Source: Anaerolineales bacterium (GTDB lineage: Bacteria; Chloroflexota; Anaerolineae; Anaerolineales; UBA4823). From it: a DNA stretch of 64,000 nucleotides. Positions within the stretch are counted from its first letter, which is position 1; each line of letters starts with the position of its first letter. Location of the stretch: assembly GCA_003105035.1 (NCBI GenBank), contig PQAL01000010.1, forward strand, positions 1-64,000, read 5' to 3'. Below, in pieces: positions 17,685 to 25,980 of this stretch. The position numbers and the translations under genes were made by a program. The notes under the pieces were generated by a model that worked only from the letters and a program-made list of their open reading frames with translations, did not search any database and was not told the origin of the DNA.

Positions 17685-19994
17685 ATGGAACCCAGAGAGT
17701 ATTTAAATGGAGCGATTCTTGACACGATGAGTGGCTCACAGAGTAATTTATTATTAGATCTATCGATCATTATTCCAACCCGCAATGAAGCAGGGAACAT
17801 AGACACGTTATTAAGCAGGCTTAGCAAGTCACTTAATGGTTATGGCGTGGAGGTCATCTTTGTCGATGATTCGTCCGATGACACACCTCAGGTTGTGGAG
17901 GCTGCCAGGCAGCAGTATCCTGATCTGAAGGTACGCATGATCCATAGGGAAGAGGAGCAACGAACTGGAGGTTTGGGTGGTGCAGTCGTTCTAGGGATGA
18001 AAAATGCACAATCAGAATATGCTTGTGTTATGGATGGGGATCTTCAACATCCACCCGAGATGATCCCGTCCTTATTTTATGCACTTAAAGAAAAACAGGT
18101 CGATCTGGTGGTGGCCACTCGTCGTAATCAGCAAAGCCAGGTAAGGGGATTAAATTTTACACGAAACATAATCAGCCGTGGCCTTGACCTGACGGCGCGG
18201 GTATTTTTCCCACGCCGGCTACAGGGCGTGAGTGATCCTCTTTCCGGCTTTTTCATGGTGCGTAAGGATTCGCTAAAAATGACCGATCTCCGCCCCAACG
18301 GATTCAAGATCCTGCTTGAGATTTTGGTTCGCAATCCAAAACTCAAGAAAGCAGAGGTACCCTTCAGCTTTGGGGAGAGACTTGCCGGTGAAAGCAAGGC
18401 CTCGACCAAAGAAGCTATCAATTACTTCAAGCAATTGTGGACGTTGAAATTTGGAACATCTACATTACGCTTTGCTGGGTTTGCCCTGGTGGGCGCCAGT
18501 GGTATTTTGGTCAATTCTCTTGTGCTGTATTTGGCAACCTCCAGGTTAAATATTTATTACCTGCTATCGGTAGCAATCGCCACAGTAGCCTCCACACTAT
18601 GGAATTTTGGGCTGACAGAGACCCTCGTTTATCGAGCTTCTGACCAATCCAAGGGTCGTATACAACGCCTGGCATTGTTCTCGGTGATGAACATCGCGGC
18701 TCTGGCATTACGCGGTCCGATCATCTATCTATTGACTTCGATTTTCAGTGTCAACTACCTGGTCTCGAACCTGATTTCACTGGTCCTTCTGACCGTATTA
18801 AGATTTTTAACGGCCGACTCGATGATCTGGGGAAATACGAGGCGGGAGACTTTGGGCGAGTTGAAGGCACTCTATTCTTACGATATTCATAATATTATCA
18901 GCGTAGTGTCTGAAGGCGAGCTGCCTGAGATGGAACCTTTCCGGGTTTTCCAGACCATTGAAAACCCTACCATCAATGTCCGCATTGGGATTCCACCTGC
19001 ACCCAGGCATGAAAAGCTTGCTCACAGTAATTACCTGCGCTTCCGTGAGATATTCGGGCACCTGGGTTTCGAGGTTGGTATATGGATGGGAGACCAGGTA
19101 AATGTTGTTGCATCTCCGCTGCTGCGCTACTCACCTCATGTACTGTATACCAACGTCGTTGAACCGATCCTACGCTGGACTTTTGTAAAGAAAGGCTTTG
19201 CATTGGTTCACGGGGCGACGATTGCTTTTGGTGAACAAGCATTTATGATTACTGCCCGGACAGACACTGGTAAGACGACCACACTGTTGAAAATATTGAG
19301 CCATCAACGGCGCAACAGCGATCGGGCAGCATTTTTGTCTGATGACATGATCATTGTCTCTCCGGATGGATCTGCCCTCACATATCCTAAACCCCTGACG
19401 ATCAGTGCCCATACCCTGGGAGCAATCAATGCTGAAACGTTGAACTTCAGGGAAAAAATGTCCCTCCCACTTCAGAGCCGCATCCATTCACGAAGTGGTC
19501 GAAAAGCTGCTTCCTTTATCAGCAAAACGAATCTACCTGCTGCAACAATCAACATGCTGATGCAAATCGTTGTTCCCCCACCGAAGTATTTCGTAGAAAA
19601 ATTACTTCCAGCGGTGAAGCTCCAGAAAGAGGCCAATTTTGCGGGAATGTTCATCATTGAGCGTAATGGTGAAGGGACTAAAACGATTAATAATAAGGAA
19701 GCCCTTGAGATCCTGCTAAGCAATTGCGAGGATGCTTATGGTTTTCCTCCTTACAATGATTTGAAAGAATTCTTATATCACCGCAATGGAGTTGATCTTC
19801 GGAAAATAGAGCAGAATATCATCCGCCAATCCTTTGCAGGCCTCGCTGCAACTGTGGTTCAATCAAAGAAACTGGACTGGTGGTGTTTAATCCCATCGTT
19901 TATTGATGAAAAGGTGGCAAGCGATTGTGTGTGTGATGGTAACCAGCTTGCTGTACAGCCGATGCAATCGGTAGGCGGACTGGTGGGTCGCTAG
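17685..19994 (+). CDS. GT2-GtrA-HprK-like fusion protein
   Basis: The 769-residue product joins three parts. Residues about 24-240 are a family 2 glycosyltransferase of the dolichol-phosphate mannose synthase type, with IIPTRNEAGNI, VDDSSDDT and the DGDLQHPPE metal site. Residues about 255-385 are a GtrA-like four-helix membrane domain, a common partner of such transferases. The C-terminal half (about 430-750) has a Walker A motif ARTDTGKTTT near 523 and a following FLSDDMIIVSPDG. These resemble HPr kinase/PEP carboxykinase-like P-loop domains. The first two domains suggest synthesis or flipping of a polyprenyl-phosphate sugar for the GT39-like enzyme downstream. The kinase-like part has no known role here. 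GGAG precedes the ATG. Confidence 0.82.
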   Translation: MEPREYLNGAILDTMSGSQSNLLLDLSIIIPTRNEAGNIDTLLSRLSKSLNGYGVEVIFVDDSSDDTPQVVEAARQQYPDLKVRMIHREEEQRTGGLGGAVVLGMKNAQSEYACVMDGDLQHPPEMIPSLFYALKEKQVDLVVATRRNQQSQVRGLNFTRNIISRGLDLTARVFFPRRLQGVSDPLSGFFMVRKDSLKMTDLRPNGFKILLEILVRNPKLKKAEVPFSFGERLAGESKASTKEAINYFKQLWTLKFGTSTLRFAGFALVGASGILVNSLVLYLATSRLNIYYLLSVAIATVASTLWNFGLTETLVYRASDQSKGRIQRLALFSVMNIAALALRGPIIYLLTSIFSVNYLVSNLISLVLLTVLRFLTADSMIWGNTRRETLGELKALYSYDIHNIISVVSEGELPEMEPFRVFQTIENPTINVRIGIPPAPRHEKLAHSNYLRFREIFGHLGFEVGIWMGDQVNVVASPLLRYSPHVLYTNVVEPILRWTFVKKGFALVHGATIAFGEQAFMITARTDTGKTTTLLKILSHQRRNSDRAAFLSDDMIIVSPDGSALTYPKPLTISAHTLGAINAETLNFREKMSLPLQSRIHSRSGRKAASFISKTNLPAATINMLMQIVVPPPKYFVEKLLPAVKLQKEANFAGMFIIERNGEGTKTINNKEALEILLSNCEDAYGFPPYNDLKEFLYHRNGVDLRKIEQNIIRQSFAGLAATVVQSKKLDWWCLIPSFIDEKVASDCVCDGNQLAVQPMQSVGGLVGR

Positions 19995-20022
19995 TCTCTC
20001 AATACAGAATAATGCATGGATT

Positions 20023-20073
20023 TTCTCATCCCCATCCTGGAAGGTGAATTGACCTGAAAGATGGGGATGAGAA
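20023..20073 (+). repeat. Long hairpin between operon genes
   Basis: A perfect 14-bp stem (20023-20036 with 20060-20073) encloses a 23-base loop that has its own AGGT/ACCT pairing. No T-tract follows, so it is unlikely to be a simple terminator. It may act as an RNA processing or stability element between the first and second genes. Confidence 0.55.
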
Positions 20074-20129
20074 GCTATAAATCACGCTTGAGATCTAACC
20101 CAATATAGTATTTGTCCAGTAGGAGCGAC

Positions 20130-21728
20130 ATGAGGATATCGAATTCGTTAAACATAAGCGAAACAGTGTATGAGCCGGAAGTAGCTCAGATAAAAACTGG
20201 AACGTTGGTAAATGAAGCAGTTGTCAGCCACCTGATACTAGCAATCGCCATGAGTGTGGGATTGTTTTTCCGTATCTGGCAGGTTGATGCGATGGGATTT
20301 AACACCGATGAGGCAGTATATGCTGGTCAAGCTGCTGCTATCGCCCGTGTGCCCGGTCTGATGGATATATTTCCAATCTTTCGTGCCCATCCGCTCTTAT
20401 TCCAATTTTTACTCTCATTGGTTTACCGTATCCACTTTAGCGATGTATTAGGTAGAATTTTGGCGGTCGCCATTGGGCTTGGGACTGTCCTGATCACTTA
20501 CAAGCTTGGAAAGTTATTGTATGGTCGCTTGCCGGGTGCCCTGGCGGCCTTGTTCATTGCCCTCATGCCTTATCATGTGATTGTTTCCCGCCAGGTACTC
20601 CTGGATGGTCCGATGACCTTCTTTGCTACCCTGACCCTATATATGTTGGCTCGCTTCGCTAAGACACAGCGACCTGCCTGGCTGTATGCGGTTGGGGTCT
20701 GCATGGGATTAACTGTCCTGACCAAGGAGACAAGTATCGTGCTGATCGGTGGTATTTTCGTGTTCCTTGCGCTGGCACCTGAAATTCATACACGCTTGAG
20801 AGATTTGATCATCTCATTTGCGGTCATGGTCTTGGTGATCGCTCCATTCCCATTGTCTATGGTCCTGGCAGGGAATTCGTCGACAGGACGAAATTACCTT
20901 GTCTGGCAGTTGTTCCGGCGACCAAATCATCCCTGGGATTTTTATATCACGGTTGTGCCACCCGCGGTGGGCATCCTGGTCATTATCACCGCCATCGCCG
21001 GATTGTACTTTCTCAGGCGCGAGCATTCGTGGCGAGAGAAACTCCTCCTGGCCTGGCTCATCGTGCCGATCATATTCTTTGAAATCTGGCCGGTAAAGGG
21101 ATATCAATACTTACTCCCCATTGCTCCGGCTTTGGCCTTGCTTGCGGGGCGTGCTGCAGGAAGGTTGATTTTAAAAGCTAATGGAAAATCTTACTTCTCT
21201 CCCATTAAAACATTCTTCAACCAACCAGCGGTGTACTGGATGATGACCAGCTTAGTGGTCTTTTCTTTAGGCTTTTCTTCATGGGAGAGGATACAGCCTG
21301 AAATCTCCACGTCATTTTTAGCGGGTACTGGTGGAGTGCCGGGTGGCAGGGAAGCGGGTTTATGGATTGAAGATCATGTACCGGTGAAGGCAAAATTCAT
21401 GACGATTGGTCCTTCCATGGCAAATATCATCGAATTCTATGGCGAGAGACCTGCAAATGGACTCGCTGTTAGCCCGAACCCACTGCATCGTAATCCGTCA
21501 TATGACCCAATCGCTAATCCAGACGCCCAAATTCGCAATTCCGAGTTGCAATATTTGGTATGGGATTCTTTCTCTGCCAGTCGTTCTTCGTTTTTTGCAG
21601 ATAAGCTAATGGGTTATGTATATAAGTACAACGGGCATGCTGTTCATACCGAAACCATCACTGTCAAAGATCAAACCGGGCGTTATGTGGTCAAACCAGT
21701 CATCATTATTTATGAGGTGTATCCATGA
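20130..21728 (+). CDS. GT39/ArnT-like membrane glycosyltransferase
   Basis: This 532-residue polytopic protein resembles the dolichyl-phosphate-mannose-protein mannosyltransferase (PMT_2/ArnT) superfamily, which uses polyprenyl-phosphate sugars as donors on the outer face of the membrane. The first external loop holds FNTDEAVYAGQ (about residue 60), containing the Asp-Glu pair typical of this fold, followed by RAHPLLFQ. Many hydrophobic segments follow, then a soluble C-terminal region from about residue 410. The frame is open from a TTG at 20112, but the ATG at 20130 follows AGGAG at 20121-20125. The upstream GT2-GtrA protein could make its lipid-linked donor. The stop overlaps the next start by four bases. 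Confidence 0.85.
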   Translation: MRISNSLNISETVYEPEVAQIKTGTLVNEAVVSHLILAIAMSVGLFFRIWQVDAMGFNTDEAVYAGQAAAIARVPGLMDIFPIFRAHPLLFQFLLSLVYRIHFSDVLGRILAVAIGLGTVLITYKLGKLLYGRLPGALAALFIALMPYHVIVSRQVLLDGPMTFFATLTLYMLARFAKTQRPAWLYAVGVCMGLTVLTKETSIVLIGGIFVFLALAPEIHTRLRDLIISFAVMVLVIAPFPLSMVLAGNSSTGRNYLVWQLFRRPNHPWDFYITVVPPAVGILVIITAIAGLYFLRREHSWREKLLLAWLIVPIIFFEIWPVKGYQYLLPIAPALALLAGRAAGRLILKANGKSYFSPIKTFFNQPAVYWMMTSLVVFSLGFSSWERIQPEISTSFLAGTGGVPGGREAGLWIEDHVPVKAKFMTIGPSMANIIEFYGERPANGLAVSPNPLHRNPSYDPIANPDAQIRNSELQYLVWDSFSASRSSFFADKLMGYVYKYNGHAVHTETITVKDQTGRYVVKPVIIIYEVYP

Positions 21729-23089
21729 TCAAGCACAAATCAATTGCCTTGCTTAGTGCCATATTTCTGGTCATCATTCAGGTGCTCCCAGTAAAGGCTG
21801 CTGCGGATACCTCTGCTCACCTGCCAACCACACCCATACAACACCTGGTCGTAGTGATGCAAGAGAATCACACCTTTGATAATTACTTTGGGACATACCC
21901 CGGAGCGAATGGTATACCAACTGATGTAAAAATGCCAGTCGATCCGAGCAATCCCTCTGCAGGTTATGTTTCACCCTGGCATATTGGCAATTCAACCATC
22001 ACCGACCTCAGTCATAGCTCGTCTACTTTTGCTGATCAATTCAACAATGGCAAAATGGATGGATTCGTCTCAGCGCTGAACGCTCGCAATCAAGATGGAA
22101 AGCTTGCCATGGGATACTACAATGGCAGTGATATCCCCTACTATTGGAACCTGGCAGACAACTATGTGCTATTTGACCAATTCTTCAGCTCAGCCAAAGA
22201 TGGAAGTTCTGCCAATCATATGTATTGGGTGATGGGTAGTTCCCCGGTCGTTCCGAAAGGGGTGAACCTCTCCGATGTCCTTGCCAATACGCCAACGATA
22301 TTTGATAGCCTACAGGCAGCTGGTGTGTCCTGGAAATTTTATGTCCAAAACTATGACCCGACCATAACTTATCGCGATGTGTATAACAAGGGGAATCGCG
22401 AGTCTCAGGTAATTTGGGTCCCACTGCTGAACTTTGACCGCTTTATTGATGATCCCACCCTCTCCAGCCATATTGTGGACCTTAGCCAATATTTTAGCGA
22501 CCTGGATAATGGCACACTTCCTGCGGTTTCCTATATCGTCCCATCCGGTGCGAGTGAACACCCACCCAGCAGCTTAATGAGCGGTCAACGGTTTGTCAAG
22601 TCCATCTTGCAAGAGCTGGAACGTTCCAGCGCCTGGGATAGTTCAGCGTTCCTGCTACTGTATGATGATTGGGGTGGTTGGTACGACCATGTCACACCTC
22701 CCCAGGTTGATGAGTTTGGCTATGGTCCACGGGTACCTGGAATATTGGTCAGCCCATACGCCAAAGCAAGCTATATTGACAACACTGTGCTTGATTTTAC
22801 TTCCGTGCTTAAATTCATCGAACAAAATTGGAACATCGCGCCCTTATCGCAACGAGACGCCAATGCCAACAATTTTCTGTCCGCCTTCGATTTTAACCAG
22901 GCCCCACGCCTGCCTATTTTCCTCCCCCTGACACGCATCGCTGCTCCTCCGGTAAAAAAGGACCCCTCCACGGTGATATATCTTGGTTATGGGGGAGCAT
23001 TATGCCTATCATTATCAATCATTGCCATTGCCAATCATCGTTCAAAGCGCAATAATGTGGATAAACCCAATGAGAGGGGTGAAGCGTGA
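21725..23089 (+). CDS. Membrane-anchored phosphoesterase (PF04185 family)
   Basis: A 454-residue phosphoesterase-family protein with a signal peptide (1-26). Its catalytic domain begins at HLVVVMQENHTFDNYFGTYP, containing the ENHTFDNYFG signature of phospholipase C/acid phosphatase homologues. DDWGGWYDHVTPP near residue 318 is the second metal-site region. A C-terminal hydrophobic helix (about 418-438) followed by basic residues should anchor it in the membrane, facing out. It overlaps both neighbours by four bases (ATGA at 21725-21728, GTGA at 23086-23089), so it is a tightly coupled member of the operon. It is a second, more complete member of the family found in the lipoprotein at 9596-10717. 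Substrate unknown; a phosphodiester in a surface polymer is plausible. Confidence 0.87.
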   Translation: MIKHKSIALLSAIFLVIIQVLPVKAAADTSAHLPTTPIQHLVVVMQENHTFDNYFGTYPGANGIPTDVKMPVDPSNPSAGYVSPWHIGNSTITDLSHSSSTFADQFNNGKMDGFVSALNARNQDGKLAMGYYNGSDIPYYWNLADNYVLFDQFFSSAKDGSSANHMYWVMGSSPVVPKGVNLSDVLANTPTIFDSLQAAGVSWKFYVQNYDPTITYRDVYNKGNRESQVIWVPLLNFDRFIDDPTLSSHIVDLSQYFSDLDNGTLPAVSYIVPSGASEHPPSSLMSGQRFVKSILQELERSSAWDSSAFLLLYDDWGGWYDHVTPPQVDEFGYGPRVPGILVSPYAKASYIDNTVLDFTSVLKFIEQNWNIAPLSQRDANANNFLSAFDFNQAPRLPIFLPLTRIAAPPVKKDPSTVIYLGYGGALCLSLSIIAIANHRSKRNNVDKPNERGEA

Positions 23090-24660
23090 AACGCTGGTTA
23101 GCGATCTCCTTGGTCATCCTTGGATTACTGCTTGGCTTGCAGCATGTAAAAATACCCCGCGCATCCGCAGCCAGCCTGAATATTGCCGATATTTATCGAT
23201 CGCAACATACGAATGCCACGGAAACGAGCCCCCTGAATGTAATCTATGGTATTGCTGTGCCTGTCACACCCAACGCGGCTTCCACGAGTTTCTCCGATGG
23301 CAACCAGCTATTTGAGGTGACGAATCGGCCCATAATTTCGCAAGCTAGTTATTCTCCAGTTTACTCCAGCGGTGTTTCAAAAATCACCAGCAGTTTTTTG
23401 CACACACCGACATTCCTGATGGATAGTAAAATCCCTCACCAGGTGGGTATTTCCCTGGCGGGTAACAGCCAGTTCAATCTTTCTGAACCAATCATCCTTA
23501 CTGGTCTATTGAAAGATTTAACGACAGGTGCCCCAATACCCAATAAGACCGTGTCATTTACAACCAACGGCATCATCCTGGGTCAGACTCACACGGATGA
23601 CCAGGGTGGCTTTCAGATTGAGCTCCGGAAAGACCTTCCAGCAGGATCTTATGTGGTGACAGGGATTTTCAAGGGAGCCCATCTCTTAAATCCTGCTTCG
23701 AATATCATCACATTTAAAATCCTTCCAGCATTTGTACGCATCCAGACAGTTCCAGCCATCCCAGGAATCACCTTTCAGATGGATGGACAGGCATTTGTTT
23801 CCGGTGCGGATGGGATCGCATCGGTCGCTATCAACCAGGCTGGTGTTTATCGCCTTGATGTCTTGCTGGATAAGTACAAAAATCCTTCGCAGCGGGTGGA
23901 ATTTGGTCGCTGGTCGGTCGAATCTTATCAGCCATTTCGGGATGTTCAGGTTCCCAGCGATAATGTCATCCAGGTGGGTATAAATATCTATCATAAAGTA
24001 AATTTTAAGTTTTTGGATCTCGATAACTATCCGGTCGACCTATCCCGCATAAGCTCAATATCCATCCGCAGCGTCCAAGGGGATGTATTCGCCCTTAAAC
24101 CAGGTGATACCCCGTGGCTCCCTGCCAGCCGGACTGCGCGGCGCCAGAATGGACTTCAGGAAACCGATTTACTTTACTCCGTTAACTCTGTTGTCATTGA
24201 TGGCTCGAATGTGGTGAATTCATCTCAGCAACGTTTTTTCGCCAAGTTGGACGATACCTGGAACATTTCCCTCCTGCTGTTTACCCTTAATATTTCGGTT
24301 AAGGATGGATTATTTGCATCTCCGATCGGAAAGACGGTCAGCCTGACTTACCCTAACGGGCAAAGCGAAAATTTTGAGCTCGACAATGCTGGGAACCTGA
24401 CAATTCATACCCTCGCCCGTGGGATATACCATGTCTCACTTAAAGGGATAAAAGGTCTTGGCACGAGCACCCCGGTGGCATTATCCCGGAACCAGTCTGT
24501 CAATATGAGGATCATCACTCCCCTGGATGCGGCAGTAACTGGCCTGACTGGAATGGGAATCGCGTTGGGATTGATTTTTTATGGAAGGCCATGGCTCTTA
24601 GGAAATATTGTCAGGAAGAAGCGCTTTTCTTTTCGCAAATCGATGGATGTACGCTCATGA
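23086..24660 (+). CDS. Membrane-anchored Ig-like surface protein
   Basis: This 524-residue exported protein has an N-terminal signal peptide (1-28), beta-rich domains and a C-terminal membrane helix (about 484-505) followed by the basic tail RKKRFSFRKS. Residues about 135-210 look like a bacterial Ig or CarboxypepD-regulatory-like fold, with LKDLTTGAPIPNKTVSF and TDDQGGFQIEL. A related pattern recurs near 395-470. No catalytic motif was recognised. It may be a scaffold or adhesin presenting or binding the product of the operon. The GTG start overlaps the previous stop by four bases and its own stop overlaps the next ATG by four bases. Confidence 0.72.
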   Translation: MKRWLAISLVILGLLLGLQHVKIPRASAASLNIADIYRSQHTNATETSPLNVIYGIAVPVTPNAASTSFSDGNQLFEVTNRPIISQASYSPVYSSGVSKITSSFLHTPTFLMDSKIPHQVGISLAGNSQFNLSEPIILTGLLKDLTTGAPIPNKTVSFTTNGIILGQTHTDDQGGFQIELRKDLPAGSYVVTGIFKGAHLLNPASNIITFKILPAFVRIQTVPAIPGITFQMDGQAFVSGADGIASVAINQAGVYRLDVLLDKYKNPSQRVEFGRWSVESYQPFRDVQVPSDNVIQVGINIYHKVNFKFLDLDNYPVDLSRISSISIRSVQGDVFALKPGDTPWLPASRTARRQNGLQETDLLYSVNSVVIDGSNVVNSSQQRFFAKLDDTWNISLLLFTLNISVKDGLFASPIGKTVSLTYPNGQSENFELDNAGNLTIHTLARGIYHVSLKGIKGLGTSTPVALSRNQSVNMRIITPLDAAVTGLTGMGIALGLIFYGRPWLLGNIVRKKRFSFRKSMDVRS

Positions 24661-25799
24661 AAAAGAATCGATTGGTTAATATCATATTATTAAGCCTGCT
24701 GGTTTTGGCGTTATTGCTCACTACCGCCTCGGCCCTCAAAACGCCGTATATCAAGGTATCGCAAGCCTCCACGAATGCTGTAGCACCATCCAGTAACACT
24801 CCAATACCTGTCTTGGCTTATTACTACATCTGGTACGACTCCAACTCATGGGATCGGGCAAAATCGGATTTACCCCTATTGGGGAGTTACACCAGCGATG
24901 ATATCACCGTGATGCGCCAGCATATACAGGATGCGAAAGCAGCCGGGATCACTGGATTTATCGTCAGTTGGAAGGGCACAGATGTGCTTAACCGCCGGTT
25001 GAAATTGCTAGTACAGGTTGCTGAGCAGGAAAACTTCAAGCTGGCGGTGATCTACCAGGGCTTGGATTTCAATCGGAACCCTCTCCCGGTGGATCAAGTG
25101 GCCAACGATTTGGATTATTTCATCCAGAATTTTGCCAGCATGCCAGCATTTCAATTATTCTCGAAACCCATGGTCATCTGGTCTGGAACCTGGAAGTTCA
25201 GTACGCAGGATATTGAGCAGGTGACTAAAACGCGGCGGAGTTCCTTATTAATACTGGCCTCCGAGCGAGATCTAGCTGGTTTTTCCCGTCTGGTGAGCTT
25301 TGTGGACGGGGAGGCGTATTACTGGTCATCGGTCAACCCTGCAACCTACTCAGGTTATCAGAACAAGCTCGATCAGCTCAGCCAGGCGGTCCACCAAAAT
25401 AATGGATTGTGGATTGCTCCTGCTGCTCCGGGGTTCGATGCGCGTATGATTGGGGGCACGAGTGTCGTCGATCGCAAGGATGGAAACACTTTCAGGATTG
25501 AGATCAATACCGCGATGGCTTCAACACCGGATGCACTCGGCATCATCAGCTGGAATGAGTTCAGCGAAAATAGCCACATAGAACCGTCTCAGAAATATGG
25601 ATCTCAATATCTAGATATGTTAAGCCAGATTCTCAAAACACCGGCAACAAATGTCACTGAATTCGATTCGAGTATTCCCGACAAGACTTATACCGACATT
25701 TTTCCTCAATCACGTGTTATCGCATTGGGCGGGCTGGGAATACTTGTCATCATCTCCATGGTGATGATCTTTCAGCACCAGATACATTTAGGTCGATGA
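24657..25799 (+). CDS. GH99-like membrane-anchored protein
   Basis: The 380-residue product is a stand-alone GH99/GH71-like barrel, related to endo-alpha-mannosidase-type proteins. It opens with a signal or anchor helix, followed by PVLAYYYIWYDSNSWDRAK (about 48-66). AAGITGFIVSWKG lies near 100 and SWNEFSENSHIEP near 300, where the acidic residues resemble the GH99 catalytic region. A second hydrophobic helix close to the C terminus (about 354-374) suggests anchoring to the membrane. The ATG at 24657 overlaps the previous stop (ATGA); the frame extends back to 24591, but that would overlap more without benefit. The same barrel occurs in the exoprotein at 14232-16916. Activity is not proven. 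Confidence 0.78.
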   Translation: MKKNRLVNIILLSLLVLALLLTTASALKTPYIKVSQASTNAVAPSSNTPIPVLAYYYIWYDSNSWDRAKSDLPLLGSYTSDDITVMRQHIQDAKAAGITGFIVSWKGTDVLNRRLKLLVQVAEQENFKLAVIYQGLDFNRNPLPVDQVANDLDYFIQNFASMPAFQLFSKPMVIWSGTWKFSTQDIEQVTKTRRSSLLILASERDLAGFSRLVSFVDGEAYYWSSVNPATYSGYQNKLDQLSQAVHQNNGLWIAPAAPGFDARMIGGTSVVDRKDGNTFRIEINTAMASTPDALGIISWNEFSENSHIEPSQKYGSQYLDMLSQILKTPATNVTEFDSSIPDKTYTDIFPQSRVIALGGLGILVIISMVMIFQHQIHLGR

Positions 25800-25980
25800 A
25801 CAATATAGTCTCTGCTTTACCGGATTAAAAACGACCCTATTTTGTTGTTCATCTAAAATCCTGAGTTATTTAATATCGGAACTTCTGTACTGCGCACACA
25901 AGAGGCGGATGCAGCAATATTTTGCCTCCGCTATCTGGCTCACTGCGCTATGATATTACTCAGTCAGGGTATGCTTCTGT

